Source of the DNA: Corythucha ciliata
Taxonomy: Eukaryota; Arthropoda; Insecta; Hemiptera; Tingidae
DNA length: 64,000 nucleotides
NCBI GenBank assembly: GCA_038030265.1
Contig: CM075937.1
Coordinates: forward strand, 23,994,001 to 24,058,000
Reading direction: 5' to 3'
Both the position numbers and the translations under genes were made by a program. Positions 12,175-25,784 of this stretch are shown in pieces (position 1 is the first letter of the stretch; every line of letters starts with the position of its first letter). The notes below the pieces were generated by a model. That model worked only from the letters and a program-made list of their open reading frames with translations, searched no databases and had not been told where the DNA came from.

Positions 12175-15100
12175 TTTTTTTTTTTTTTTTTTTAACGAGT
12201 TATTATTTTATTTGATGCCTAACAAAATAATTTTCTACCGATTACATATCCTCAATAGAGACTGATTTTATCGGTTCTTAGGTCTCTTTTTAATTACTTT
12301 TATGTAAGAACTGACTGAATAAAAACAGTCAGGAGAGGGAAGAAAATGAGATTGACAGCGGAGTAGTAATGTTCCTTTAAATGTTCTGCCAATAGCTCTC
12401 ACCTTGTTCAGTTGACGAGCCAATGGTTTGTGATCTGTCTGTGGAGGAATGAATGAATTCCTCCGCTTTCCACAAACATCAGCTTCACCATTTTCAAACC
12501 ATTGCTACTCGACTAAATAAGATGTTGATTATAAGCGAACAATCCCCCTCCTTACTCCGCTGATTTTCTTTCTCGTTGTTTTTGTTTGGGAGGGGGGGCA
12601 TCGCAAACTAAGAAAGGAAAAAAGGTGCTTTCGTATGCTTCTTTCGCTATGATCAAACGAAATGTTTTTAGACCGAAAAAAATTTGATCGTTAGTTTAGT
12701 TTGCCTTTGGCTTTTTTATTCATTTCATCCTCATTATTTTAATTACGTTTTAAGCAACTAAGACTGATCATAGGTATTTATGACATTAAACAAGAAAACT
12801 TTTACTATTTAGAGCTTAACAAATTCAAGGTTACAATGAGAGTGGGAGGGAGAAAGGGAAATTTGAACTATCTTCGAAAATAGTTCTTCAATTACATTCG
12901 CCCTTATTCCGCACACTTTGCCCACCCCAATCGACATAATTTAGCCCTCCATTAAATAATTGCTTTCGCTTTACGTACGTCATTTGTTTTTTTTTTTTTT
13001 AAACAAAATATGAGGGGGCGGGGGGTTATTGGGGCTCCTTTACAATGTCTAAAGGGCTGTACATAATGTAAAAAAGGAAACACAATAAAAATGGTGAGCC
13101 CGTTTGTTCGATTCGTTGAAATAAAAACGATCGGAACTCAAATGTGTATAGTGTGACTACTAAATTTAAGTTGTATTTCTTCAAGCGAAGCGATTTTTGT
13201 ACCTAAAAATTTAAATTATTGGTAGAAAAGAGGAGCTAGTTGTTAAAAATAATAAGAGTTTATTGTTGTAGTTGACGAAAGAGGGGGTAAACTATAAATA
13301 ACAAAAGGTGAACGAAGGCGCACTTTCATTATGTTCAAGTTGGCAATAATTGGATTTTCGTAGTTTTAACTTTATAGTTGTTGTATATGTGTATAAATGT
13401 TTATATCGATGATAATTTACGGGTTTGTGTAAACAAATTAAAAGAAAAATGAAAGGCAGAAAATATTCGCGCAATTAACGAAACATTACGAGAGGTCTGC
13501 GAGGCACAATCACTACGGCCTCGAAAATTGTTTCATTTCGTTTTAATTTCGGACATAAAATGTAAATCGTTATCCGTCCACTTTTATTAGAAAAACGTTT
13601 ATTTTATTTGACGGAAAATAAGATACAAATAAACTCTCTTCGACCGGGAGGGAGAAAAAATTATGTCAAAAACGCTCAAAACATCTTCAATTAGCGGCCA
13701 ATTTACTCCCCCCACCCATCCTCTTCCCATGCAATCATCCAAGTATTCCAGGCCCCAAAATTCCTTACGCACAAGGGACGTTAGGGGTTGTGCAGCGTTG
13801 TTTATTTTATTACGTTGTGTTCTGACGACTCGTTCTTCTTAACGGGGTGGTAAAAACAGAATCATAAATTTTTTTCTTTTATTTAATTTAAAAAAGAAGT
13901 TAATCGAAGGAGAACCAGCTTGTACATACGGAAAGATGTTATCAAGTAGCTCATGTTCTTCCTTTTTTGTAAGAGCAATAAAGGAGAAGTAATCGTTTTG
14001 AATTTCGTTTATTTATCATTACAGGTGATCAAATAGAATAGCAGGAGATCAACAGTACTATCGGGATTAAAAAACGCTCACTCGAGCAACGCTCGCGTAA
14101 TGGCCAAGAAACCAAGGAAGAGCCAATTTGAACATCTCTCAAAGTACAAAATGACGCGCGAACGGAGTGAATATTAGGCGGCTGAAGAGCACGAGTTCGC
14201 TTGTTGTAGGGCTAAGGAATCAAAAGGCTCGCGGCCTGGGCGCCACTGAACGACCAATTTGTAAGTTTCAAGTTCAAATAACGTAAATAAACGGAAAATT
14301 AGGCGGCTGACGAGCTCACCTGGTGGAAATGAGAAGCCAGGCGAGCTCACTTGGTCTTTATTAGAAACTATTTTCACTTTACCGGCACTTTTAAGCGGTT
14401 CTGGCAGCGTAACAGCAAAAGCGAATATTTTTCTATGACACGGTGAGGGCAAAAACATTCGTGTGGTCATTAGTTCGCAGTCGGGCTATGATGCTATTGA
14501 AGGAGCCAATTTGAGTTTTATTTTTTGAGCGGTTAAGAGCTCGCCGATCAGCTAAGCAGCCACCAAAGAGACCAGTTACTTTTTTTTCAGAAATAAGTAA
14601 CGTAAATAGATGAGTGTAGAGCAGTAATTACCTCGGATACTGGCTAAGAACCCACTGAGGGGGTCAATTAGAGTGTTGTATGTACAAATCAAGAAACCCA
14701 GACGAAACTTCAGCAATTTCAGTTACATCCTTCATTGGGATTTCCAGAATTTTTATGTCATAACGCTAATAAGTTCCAGGGTAGAGACGACTCTGTTGTT
14801 GTCATTTATTCGTCTAAAAAAATCTCTTTATCCAATTTTTGTCGATTGTTTTACAATATCGATCAATAGAAGAAATCCGTTTATTCAATATTCGATACAC
14901 AGAGACACCTGCTTGCATCTATTTTACGTAGCACGCGTCTTCCCATTCACGTATGTTTCTATTATTAATTTTCTCCTATAATTTGGTAACATTCATGATA
15001 GAAAACAATAATAATCTCCTTCTTAGCGAACAATAATTTTAATCGCAGAAGACAGTCGTAATGTTATCTAAATTGCACACTTTTAATAACACAAGTTCCA

Positions 15101-15377
15101 AAAATTGAATAAGGAACTGGTATCCACACTATAATTAATTCAGTGATATGCTCAAGATCCTTGTACATCTAGAATCGAGTAACGTACAATTCTGTAATAA
15201 CAAAATAGTTCCCCAAATAGAGTAATTTTTTTTTTTTTTTACGTATAATGAAGGTATCACAATATTTTATACGTTTTCTTTTTACGTTGAAACGCAAAGC
15301 CCAAAAGAAAAATAACAAACTGACTCCTACGTAGTTTCACTGTAGATTTCCATATAAATTAGATCAGTACAGGTTTG
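12175..15377. other. Intergenic region between neurexin and dimmed-like gene
   Basis: The 3' ends of two convergent genes meet here. Candidate polyadenylation signals (AATAAA on +) for neurexin occur near 12318, 13084 and 13122; which one is used cannot be told. A degenerate repeat occupies about 14095-14670. The rest is AT-rich and shows no coding signal. Confidence -1.
14095..14670. repeat. Degenerate tandem repeat with GAGCCAATTTGA / ATTAGGCGGCTGA motifs
   Basis: Recurring blocks include GAGCCAATTTGA (near 14118 and 14500), ATTAGGCGGCTGA (near 14172 and 14300), and AACGTAAATA (near 14279 and 14598). Spacing is irregular, so this is an old, diverged tandem array rather than a regular satellite. 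The edges are approximate. Confidence -1.
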
Positions 15378-16319
15378 TCATGCGAAGACAGCATCAGTCG
15401 GCTCCAAATTCTCTTGGTAGAGCGAATTGTTGTTTTGTTCAAGATCTTCACTGTTGCTACCGTTTTCGGAACAGTCAACATCGAGAAATCTACGGGAAAA
15501 CGCAAATGAAATATAGGTTTTAATGTGGGTGGGCGGGGCAGAGGTATGATACTTACGTGTAGGGTTTTTCGTCACCTCGCATTTCGCATATTACGTTGGT
15601 CAATGCCATGATGTAATTTTTGGCCAGGGTAAGCGTTTCAATTTTTGAAAGTTTCCTTTCCATTTTTACATGAGGAATCACTTCGCGTAGTTGCTGTCAA
15701 AAGGCAAACAGCAATTTTTGTATACCCGCAAAACAATTTGAAAATGGAATAAATGGCAGACCTCGAACGCGTCGTTGAGCGAGTGCATACGCATTCTCTC
15801 CCGTTCGTTCGATTCAAGACGTCTCAAATTGCGTTCCCTCGCTGTCAAACCGGGTCGTCTTTTGGTACGAGCACCAACATTGTGCATTCCACCTCCGCTG
15901 CTGCCCGTTGAATGCGCAGGTCCTGGCGCACCGTCACGCCATTTTCTCTTCCCGCCGTCGGACCCGTCACGCCATCGTCTTTGATGCGTACTGTTGACGT
16001 GATGATGACCAGTACTGTCGCCGTTGCTTGCCTTACCCCCACATTGCTCCTGCCCGCCTTCTGACAATTCCGAGTCTGAATCTTAAGGTGAAAGAAAAAA
16101 AGTGTCCATTGAAAACTTGCCTCGAAAGGCAAACTAAACCGGGTAGAATTAACGCCTCACTGCTCACATACCTTGCTGTTTCGACGACGATGGCGATGAA
16201 TTGATCTTCAGATAGTCTGAATTTTCAAAATCGTCGTCTGATCCGGCTCCCTCATCCAGCCAAAGTTCGGGCGTCGATTCGCAGGCTCCGGACGTGTACA
16301 CTAAATCGCATGACCTCAT
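15378..16319 (-). CDS. dimm: Dimmed/MIST1-type bHLH transcription factor
   Basis: Nuclear class A bHLH activator. In insects Dimmed drives the regulated secretory programme of peptidergic cells; the vertebrate relative is MIST1 (BHLHA15). Four exons join in frame: 16172-16319, 15762-16081, 15557-15693 and 15378-15489, giving 238 residues. The basic region and helix 1 read [21 protein letters not shown] (about residues 134-155) and helix 2 reads [20 protein letters not shown] then AKNYI (from about residue 159). These are close to Dimmed. N-terminal to the bHLH are an acidic Ser-rich stretch and an Arg/Gly/His-rich linker. The start ATG (plus-strand CAT 16317-16319) is the first in the acidic exon; a preceding AG makes a 5' UTR splice site possible there. 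The intron after DAFE interrupts the bHLH domain. Confidence -1.
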
Positions 16320-18130
16320 TCTGTGAGGGAAAAAACAAAATAGTAGGTAATAGTAGTAAACAATAATAACAGTAATAATAATAACGCGCGGTCATAAATT
16401 TCATTAACGTCGGGCTGTTGGGTTTCCGCACTTGAAACTCGAGACAAGTGAAGTACACGACAGGTATCTTATTGATGAAGAAGAATATAGCAGGAGTAGA
16501 GGAAACAAGTAAAAGGAAAAATGAAATAAAAATGGTTCGCTGTAGGTACACAATTTCAGTTTGTTTTTGTTTGTTTTTCTCGCTTCTTTCTTATTTTTGT
16601 TCAGGATTAACCAAGGTAGCAAGCAATTTTTGTGTAACCAAAACGTAATAAAGCTGAGGTAGGCTTTAAATCGAAATAATAGCAGTGAAAAAAAACCCTC
16701 TACTCTCTTTGAACTTCTGGTTGGGGACTTTCTTCGGTTGCCTTGAGCCTGGGGCTTAAAACGCATTTTTTATTTCTTTTGACCTATAATTTGGCAATAC
16801 TTAGGGGTCGGGTTGAATAATTTCACTATACATGAAGTTTGACTTTATTATTTTTTCAAGCGAAGCATTCAGCAACTTAACTCTTTTATGTTACTTTCGC
16901 TGATTTTTATTTACTACTTCTGCGTTCTGCTTCTCGTCGTTAGGTCGACTTCTTTCCATCTCTCTCTTCACCTCTTATTCCATTCAGTTGTTGTTGTTTT
17001 TTTTTTAAAGCTCCGATAGGAACTTGAGGAGTTGATAGCAATTAAGGGAACCCTCCTAGATAGGCTGGGAGCGGCGGCCCTGTTGTTTTGCCAGTTCTTG
17101 ACTTTTTTAACATTTCCGATATGGCCGATGATAAAATATAATTAAGTTCATTTCTTCACTAAGAGAAGCACTATTGTTTAATACAGATAGAGAGAGGTGA
17201 GTAACCGATTAACAGAGAGAGAAAGAATTAACACAAGGCGAATTTTTACCATCGTTCAGTGGCGTTGACATTTTTTAAAAATGTAGGTACGCGTGGGATT
17301 AAAATTTCACCTTTTCTTTTTAGAAAAAATTCACTCTAATTCTGCACAACTGAAACTGGCAGGAGGTGAATTGAAAGGCTCTACCATACTTGAAGGTGAT
17401 CCATCGCTTGGATCTGTGATGTGAAACACAATGTATTTGTTCCAAATTGCGTTGATTATTAATTCGTGTTCAATGTGGCATTAGCCCCTTACAGCCGGAC
17501 GCCTTCCCTGGGGTCCCATTTCTCTCTTAAACACGTCGTCATTCTAGTCGCTGCATTGAGCTACATAATATATGAAAAAGTGAAAAGTCGTTTGGTTACT
17601 TTCTAAAGTTCTTTGCCAATTTAGAATGAACCCATTTTTTTGCGGTTTGTTATTTTTACTGGGATAGTCTTGTCGATTTTACTTCAACTAAACTTTTATT
17701 GATGAGACACCAAACTTGTCAAACCGGGACGGAACTATGGGGGCTCCTCTTACTTTTCCAAAGTATTTACGTAACAATCGCCCACATTTGCTTTAAACGG
17801 AACGAGTAAGTCAGGCAGAAACAGAAAAGGTGAAATTGCGTTTAATTATGAGGTAAAGACAGTACAATTAATTCATTTTGTTGTACCCCCTGGTGAACAT
17901 TTATTTTTATTTCTTTGGGTCAAATACCTGATTCAAGGAGAACCCACCTCAGATAGTGAAGTTACCTTGAAACTGGTAAAGTTGCTGACAATGTTTCGCC
18001 ATGAACTTCATTGTAGGAACATTTATATTTATTAATCTTCCTCGGCGTCAGAGTGCCCACCCTGTTTCTTGTCATTCTAAATTCGAAGGGGACAAAACTC
18101 GTCCAACTTGTCTCGGGACGATTTTAGATA
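16320..18130. other. Upstream region of the dimmed-like gene
   Basis: This is the 5' flank of the dimmed-like gene and may contain its promoter and 5' UTR exons. Minus-strand ORFs at 16252-16551 and 16404-16766 are low in complexity and match no family. No promoter element stands out. Confidence -1.
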
Positions 18131-19671
18131 TAGTCCAGTCAAACGGTAGTTCCATGTGGACAAAATTCTCGTCTTCGATTTTTTCACTTTATTGTATGTT
18201 TTTTGGGGTGAGGAACACGAATCTGAAGAGATCCAACAAAATTTCCTAGTGCGTTTTGAGAAAATCGTGAAAAACTGCTCATTTTTCGCACTTTTTTCAG
18301 TTTTTTGCTCATAACTCCTTAGTGACGCATTCTACGGAAAATGTTAACCTCTCACTTTTTGAAAAGCATTGAATTCTGCGTCGAATCGTTCTTTCTTTTG
18401 ACACAATTGACCCAGCCGTTTCACCGGTATTAATTTTTTGAAATGGTCATTTTTAGCCACTTTTGGTAAAATTAGTAAAAATGACTAAGGCAGCTGCAAC
18501 TTAAAAACGGCTGTTCCAATCGAAAAATGTCAAGAAATCAAAGTTTTCAGAATTGAATTTTACATAAGTGAAAAGCCTTGAAACCTACAGGAAAAATCAG
18601 TGGTATTAGTTAGCGACAAAAAACGCGAAAAAGGGCGGCCCAAAAATCACGTTTTTCTGCACATTTTTGCCAGTAGCTCGAGAACTAGTAGTCCAATTTT
18701 TTTCTATGAAAAACGATCTGAAAGCTGATTGAATTTTCTATCAGACCTATTATATGAAATTTATTTTGAAGATTAATATAAGACTGGGCCATAAAGTCAA
18801 ACAATTTGAAATTTGCTGCAAAAAAACGTTTTTTGTCACATTTCGGCCTATAACTCAAAAACTATCCATCCGATTAAATTTTAAAGAAACTCATCTGAAA
18901 GCTCGTTAAATTTCCTATAAGGAGTCATCTATGGCGTTTTGATAAAGACCCGATAAGTTGCAATAAAACGCAGTGGGAAATTCGCAAAATGAGTAATTTC
19001 CCAATAACTCCTTTCTTCAGCCGAACGTTTTAGCCTATAACTATCGAACGAAGCCTTCGATGAAAATTGCACTATTTTTCAGTGAAAGCTGGTAAAATTT
19101 ACAGTCAGAAACCATATTTGCCAAATTTTTCAAGACCCGGAAAATATTCTATTCAGGGCGATGAAAATAGTAAAATAGGTTTTGTTTTTAAAAAAAAGTG
19201 GCTATGCCCACTAATTTTGTCCACAAATGTTAAAACTCACCATATCACCAGTGTTATAGGTAGCGTCAGAGATTACATCACTCAACTGAGAGTTGAACTA
19301 CTTTTATTTTTTCACAGACTTTTGCCAAAAGCGACTAAAAATGACCATTTTAAAAAAATCAATACCGGCGAAACGGCTGGGTCAATTGTGACAAAAGAAA
19401 AAGTGATTCGACGCAGAACTTGATGCTCTTCAAAAAAGAACAGGGTACAATGTTCCGTAGAAGGCGTCATTGAGTAGTTGCAAGCGAAAAACTAAAAAAA
19501 GTGCCAAAAATTGTCAGTTTTTCGCGATTTTCTCAAAACGCACAAGGAAATTGTGTTGGATCTCTTCAGATTCGTGTTCCTCACCCCAAAAAACATTGAA
19601 TAAAGTGAAAAGATCAAAGGCGAGATTTTTGTCCACGTATGGTATTTTTTTTATACGATTAGACTGGACTA
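18131..19671. mobile_element. 1.5-kb foldback element, arms about 350 bp
   Basis: The left arm (about 18131-18480) is repeated in reverse complement at about 19310-19671. Matching landmarks are TAGTCCAGTC / GACTGGACTA at the outer ends, TTTTTTGGGGTGAGGAACAC / GTGTTCCTCACCCCAAAAAA, GATCTCTTCAGATTCGTG and its complement, and GACCCAGCCGTTTC / GAAACGGCTGGGTC. The 0.8-kb centre carries three or four diverged modules with the phrases TATAACTC...AACTA and GAAAGCT..TTAAATTTCCTAT, spaced roughly 180 bp apart. ORFs inside resemble no transposase, so it looks non-autonomous. No clear target duplication was found. Confidence -1.
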
Positions 19672-22521
19672 ATATTATGGTTAAAATTTAATGCAAATAC
19701 GCAAAAATAATTCAAATTGGAATATTTTGTTGTTCGCTGGGTTAAAGAAAAATACTTTGTGAACAACAAAAAGTCAACGGAGCTCGCTTTATTTTATTTG
19801 TTAACTGGCTAAATGAAAAATGAAAAAAAAATTGTAGGATAGGGCACTCCCCCAACTGAGACTTGATTCATTTAAAGTTCAAGGTTTTTTTTAAATGTAC
19901 CCAACAAGCTTTTCTCTCAAGGACCACTTCTCTCGTTTGGCACTAAAAAGGAAGAAATAACGACAAAGAGGAAAAAGCCCGAGGGGGGAATCAAAACGAT
20001 TTTGATGACATTCTTGTCGTCGTGTATGTGGTTAGACAAGAAAGCAATCCAATTAACTTCACAACGTGCCACTTTTTCGTGGTGTGACAAATTAGCGTAA
20101 ATAATAAATGGATATAATTTCCCGAAAACAAATTAATGTTTTCAAGGCTATAAAAATTGAAGTTTTTTAACGTTTGTTTTCTGACGATAAAACAGGTAGC
20201 AATATTTGAAATTTCCTTCAATACTGCAGGTACTCAACAAATCCTGCTAAGACTCTGGCCCGGATCCAGTTACGTTACGACACCTTGACGACCTTTTCAA
20301 GGCGACCTTCTTTTATTCTTTCAAAAGGAACAAGTTGGAATGAACAAAAAAAAAAACTCCAACTCCCCCCCCCCCTTATAACACACCGCTCCTGGGTACG
20401 GAGGTGCATATTGAGTCCGTTACTCTCCTCGGCGAGAGTTAGGAGAATTTTCTCCTGCGGCAATTTTGCTTTTGTTTTTTACTGCGAACTTACCTGGTTG
20501 TAAGACGAATGTTCGAACAAGGCGAAGAGGGAGCAGGCTGCGAGTGAGATTAGGGTCTCACCTTCTCATTGCTTCTTGTTTACCATTTGGCCTTCGGTAA
20601 ATCGGTCTTCTCTGTAAATGAAAACAAAAAATTAAGAAATATTTTTAATAATTAGCGCTTCTTACTAGGAGGACGTCATTTAACCGTAAATAAAAATTTA
20701 ACCTCTTGTTTTCTTCAACGAAAATAATAGTTTAAAAAAGAAAGAATTGAAACAGAAACACTGATGAGAAGAAAAACAATTTCTGTTTTCAAAAAACATC
20801 TGTATAAACCAAACCATTGACCTTGTTCCGACTGGAAACGCCGTAAAATAATAACAAGCGTTGTACTTATGGAATAAAAAGTAGGATAGGTACTGCAATT
20901 ATTTTTCAAAATTCTTTCAGTCGTTTTCAAAGGTAAAATCCATTAGCGCATAGAAACTCCTCCCTTGAAAAGAAAATCGCCTGAATTCTGTAGGGTCCCC
21001 TCTCTATACGGCGAGCAAAGTGTACTCCTAGTACTATCAGGAGCGTCAGGAATCAGGATCGAGAAGGGCCTGGCTTTGTCAGCGTGAATGTCCATCAATG
21101 GGGAACTTGCACATTTTTCAAGCACTGGTGTTTCTTGAAGAGGGCTCTTCCACTAGGCTATTGCTTACATTAAACATTGAAATCAATCAAGGATTTTTTT
21201 GAAGCGAATTTTTAAAAATTTTGACTGGGGGTTTTATTACGTCAAAGGTTATTCAATGAAATGGATGGTGTGGGGAAGAGGGGCGTAAGAAGCATTTTCA
21301 GGGGGACAATTTTTCTTGTTATTCGTAAACAAAAAATGTTATAGTTCCCTCAGACGCTTCACAAGTGACCATTGACGCAATTTCCCCTCGCACCCCTTCT
21401 CGCAGTCCCTTCTTGAAGAACTTTGAAATTTATTTAAAAATCACCAAATGCACCAAATCGGGCTGCAACCACCGTTGATATCCTATTGTCCATGTGCCAA
21501 TTCACCGGTTTATTTTTCTCCCAAATTGGGCATTAAATTATGAAGCTGAATCTCAAAATAGTCTATTTTTAAGAATTGCCAGATTTAGAGCTAAGCAATC
21601 AAATTCTGAGGCTAGTGCTCTTGACTTTTGGTAGTGCTCATTTGCGGGAGAGGTCAGCAGCCTTCCCCTTGAAGAAACGTGAGATAAAATATAAATCAAG
21701 AAAATCAGAAAACACTTTTCTTATTTCCATAAATAATCCTCTCCCTCTCACTGTCGCCCCAGAAAATGACTACCCGCCTATAAGAAAGTCATCATTTCCC
21801 GCTCCCCCCATGACTGGGAATGATCAAGAATCTTCATCTCCCAATATCTCGTATATAAATACGTGCAGGAGCAATATTTCTCTTCACTTTTTCTCCTTTC
21901 CAATCGCATGCAGCTTTCCCTTTCACGCAATTTTTTCCGCGTCACTAAACGACCGATCTCTTTGAGTTCTTCTTCGCGTTCTCTTCGAACCTCTCAGGCA
22001 CACGCATAAGCTCGTTATTAATGCCTCATTTTACGTGTAAATCGTCTAGACTCCCCCGTTTTCTCGTTACAGGCAAACTTGTCGCTCGTGAGTTCCTTGC
22101 TTTCTATTTTTAGCCTCATCTCTTAATTCTCATCAGCTTGATGCTATTCTCACAAGAAAAAAATCTTTTAATCGTCTACTGTCTGACATCAGACGACAGC
22201 AAAAATTGGTGGTTTCCCTTTCTTTACTTTACTCACAATCAAACGGGTACGGCATGATCTAAAAGGGGTGCTGCAAATGAAAAAATCTGGGTCAATCGTT
22301 TCTGGGGGCGTTCTCAAAGAATTGAATAACGAAGGAACGGCTCTGCTAGAAGGGGATGATGGCTAGGAGTTGCTACAGGGAGAAAGTTGTGCAAGAAAAA
22401 TGAAGGCGTGCTTTGATCTCCTACCTCTTTCGTTTTTCCCAAGTACTTCGCCTTTCATTATTTTATTTTATTTTATTTAGTTTTTGTCATTTAGCGGGTG
22501 TAGATAACAAGGTTTTTTGAT

Positions 22522-22581
22522 TTTTTTTTTTTTTTTTTTTTCATAGCGAAAGGCAACAAGGCTAGACTGAGTAGTTCAAGC
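22522..22581 (-). repeat. Poly(A)-tailed retroposon 3' end, copy 1
   Basis: A T tract is followed by a 40-bp sequence beginning CATAGCGAAAGGCAACAAGG. Read on the minus strand this is a unique 3' end followed by poly(A), as in a SINE or 5'-truncated LINE. An identical 40-bp sequence sits 471 bp downstream. Confidence -1.
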
Positions 22582-22976
22582 GATGGCGAATTTTATCCTG
22601 AATTTTCCTCGCCATATTAATCAATTTGTTTCCTCACTATAATATAAATGTCAAGTTTCAAAGCATAAACTCTGCCATTTATAATGCTTGCGGAATTGCT
22701 ATTTAATTACATATTTAGAAACCAAGAATTACGACTAAATTCTTCGTCGGTTATAAATAAAATCAGCTCATCATCGAAAATCATTTTGACTGAGCATTTT
22801 AATAAAATGTTGGATGTAACGAAACAATGTAGATTCACAGACAACAGGAACGAAGGCGTGAATCGAAGACGCGAAGTGTAAACGAAACTCACGACCAATG
22901 GAGTCCGTTCGCCCGCCCCCCCGTACCATCAGGTTTAGAAAGTGGATATTAAAGAGCGTAACTGTTATTGTGCTCC

Positions 22977-22980
<4 letters not shown>

Positions 22981-23012
<32 letters not shown>

Positions 23013-23052
23013 CATAGCGAAAGGCAACAAGGCTAGACTGAGTAGTTCAAGC
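22981..23052 (-). repeat. Poly(A)-tailed retroposon 3' end, copy 2
   Basis: A run of more than 30 T is followed by the same 40 bases as at 22542-22581, in the same orientation. Sequence on the far side differs (GCGATGG versus GCATTAC), so both copies are very short truncated insertions or one duplicated tail. Confidence -1.
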
Positions 23053-25784
23053 ATTACTTCCGGTAGGGTTTTCGTGCCAAACAGGATTTAGTCTTATAGC
23101 TGACCAGGACTTCTCCTTCAAAAGTAGAAAAGAAGACTTGAACGAAACGTTTAGAATCACTATTTTCTAGAGTCCTCGGAAAACATAAGAGGACTGATAT
23201 TGCAAACTCCCTCCGCCCGCCCTTCGCAAGAAAGCGAGATAAATGGAAAATGAAAAAACCGGAATTTTTCCCACAAGCCTCCGCGAAATCCGAAAAATCA
23301 CTGAACGTAAACACTGAAAGTCGAGATCCGGATTCGAGCTTTTCCCGATACGAAAAAAAAAGAAGGTAGAAACGGTCAACAAGTTCGCTAAAATAGCAGG
23401 CCGTACAATGCCATTAAGGGAAGAAAAGTGATATTTAATAGCTAATTGACGAAAAAATGTAATCGTTGATAAGATTTTCTAAAACTGAACTGTTATTGAG
23501 AACGCGACGACGTTAGAGGCACGTTTCCACGTAATCTCATACGCCATGCCAATAGCCGATTTCTATACCTAATGCTTCTGCAAAAAAAAAGGTGGGAAAT
23601 GAAAATATCGAGAGGACACAAGATCGGACGTGGGCATTTTAGCAACCTCCCTCCCTTCACCAATGAAAAATACGCACAGGAGAAAAGTAGTTTTTTGGTA
23701 CCTTCATACCAGCAGTTTTTCGGTACCTTCGTTATTTCGAAAAAAACGACTAATCTCGAAATTCATCATCGATTCATTGATCATATAATCCCCCCCCCTC
23801 TTGAGTGCCAGAGGACCGCTCGGACTACTAGCTTCCCAAGCTCTATGTACTGTGGAGTCAATTTAGCACCTAAGTAGCCAATAAAACTTCTTTCTTGCAA
23901 ATGTAGCATTTTGGTTGGTTACACAGGGCCCACGAACGCATGCATCATGTACCCTCTAAACCGGACATTAAGGACTTGACGAAAACAAATATATTTACGT
24001 CAAGTACAGTTTTGTTTTTAAGAAAAACGAGTCAACTAAACCGCTCGCATAACTCAAGGAAAGGTTTGAAGATCGTTATCAGCGTCCTGTCAACCGTGAA
24101 AAGTCGCCCTCTCTTTTAACTCTCTCCTCATCCTACTTTTACTTTTTTTATTTTGTATAAATTCAAAAACAGTTAATTGTGAACGATTATAGTAGAACAC
24201 AACGGTTCTGTTTACATTTTTTAAATTACCTACTTACCAAAGCAATATGAGGAAATTTGGTCAACGAAAAAATATACAAGGCACTCTTCTGACTCGCGCT
24301 CTCCACGGTCCAATCTTTCAAATAATTATAAATCGCGATTGTCGTGAAATCAGTCACTAAATGAACTGGCCAAAAAAGTTTTTCACCGGCGTATATTGCA
24401 CGCGTCAACACTTAAAGTTAAAACTGAACGCGAAAGTAGTCGGCGATTTCTCTGGAGAGAGAGATAGAAAGGGTGTGGGAGGGAGAGGGGAAATGTATCC
24501 AACGAGGGAGGGAAGCAAAATATCTCCCACCCAGAGGATTCTTTCCCTTCCATCATATCCCACCTCCTCAGGTACAAAATGCACTAGAGAATTTGATTCC
24601 CTGTTTTGGTGGGTACGAAAGGCATTGTAATACGGTGGGGATAAATAGGATCTAGGTGGAGGACAAACATGGGCCGTGCCGCAAACAGGGAATGAGAGCG
24701 TAATGTAAGGTAGCTGTTAAAAGTTGAACGTTTAAAAAATAAATAACTAGAACAGCGCCTCAAGTGCCAGACATTTATTTTTTTGGAAAGAGTGAGAGAG
24801 AGTGAAAGGATCGAAATCCTAGACACCGAATATCCTGATCCTGTGCTTCCCAAAACACCCCCCCCCCCCTTCAAGGAAGGTTGTGAATCTTCCAGAACAC
24901 AAATACACGGTGGCCCAAAGTCAAACCATTAAATTTTGTTTGCTTACATAAAGGGAGGTAGCATGATTCGGTATGAGGGGTGGTGAGAGGAGCAAATGCT
25001 CAAGTAAAAACAGTGAGTTTGCAGCAGTAACATCGGCTGGTCACTACAACAGCTACATAGTTACATTTTATGGCGCTGGTCGAAGATATCTCACCGATCT
25101 ACGTTGCAGACAGACCGGGATTGCTACGCGGGATGCCATTCCACGAACGCAACTGTACATACTTCAAAAATTCACCTTGTGGCAGGTAACTTTCTTTGGG
25201 TCGCCTCCGCATAAATTGATTGCCCACGCGAAGAAGAAACTCGGCAAAAGTGTTCGGGCGAAAGAGAAACTTTGGGGACAACTTGCGTTATACTCGGCCA
25301 GAAAGTCGCTCGAACAACGATGGGGAAGCTCCAAGCCGCGGTAGGAGTACATCATGTTGGTTTTGGGCTAATTTATACGCTGCGTGCTGAGGTCCTTCGC
25401 TCCGAAACAATAGCTCGGTGTGCATGGGCGCGCCGTGACCAAAATTGAAGGATTTGTCAAGCATGATGGGCCGGGTGACCCCCCCCCCCTCTCATCAAAA
25501 GATGGTGAAAGATGATTCCATGTTTTTTTGGGCCACTTTTCTGTTTTAATGTTCACGGCGCTTACTATTCGCTCAAAAAAAATAACTGAAAACTCAAGAA
25601 TCCCCAAAAAAGATTCCCTTATCTTTCTATCCTTCTGGGTAAGAAAGGAGTGTAACCGTGGACAATTAAGAAAACGTTGGCAGGATGAAATGAATAAAAC
25701 CGAGTGCGTGGTATTACCCGATGGTGTATTGGGCCCTTCATCCACCGGCGCAACTGCATACTGCAACCCGACTCAATAAAGAGT

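Larger units (their letters stand above)
19672..25784. other. Gene-poor intergenic stretch
   Basis: No recognisable gene. The stretch contains the poly(A)-tailed repeat pair at 22522-23052, a TTTTA microsatellite near 22460, and C runs near 20365 and 24860. The ORF at 24973-25344 (123 codons) is the longest but resembles nothing I know. Confidence -1.

Noticed and set aside
15775..15984. 69-codon plus-strand ORF
   Set aside because: It is the antisense shadow of the bHLH exon of the dimmed-like gene.
24973..25344. 123-codon ORF on +
   Set aside because: No domain or motif, overlapping ORFs on the other strand of similar length, and it sits in repeat-rich intergenic DNA.
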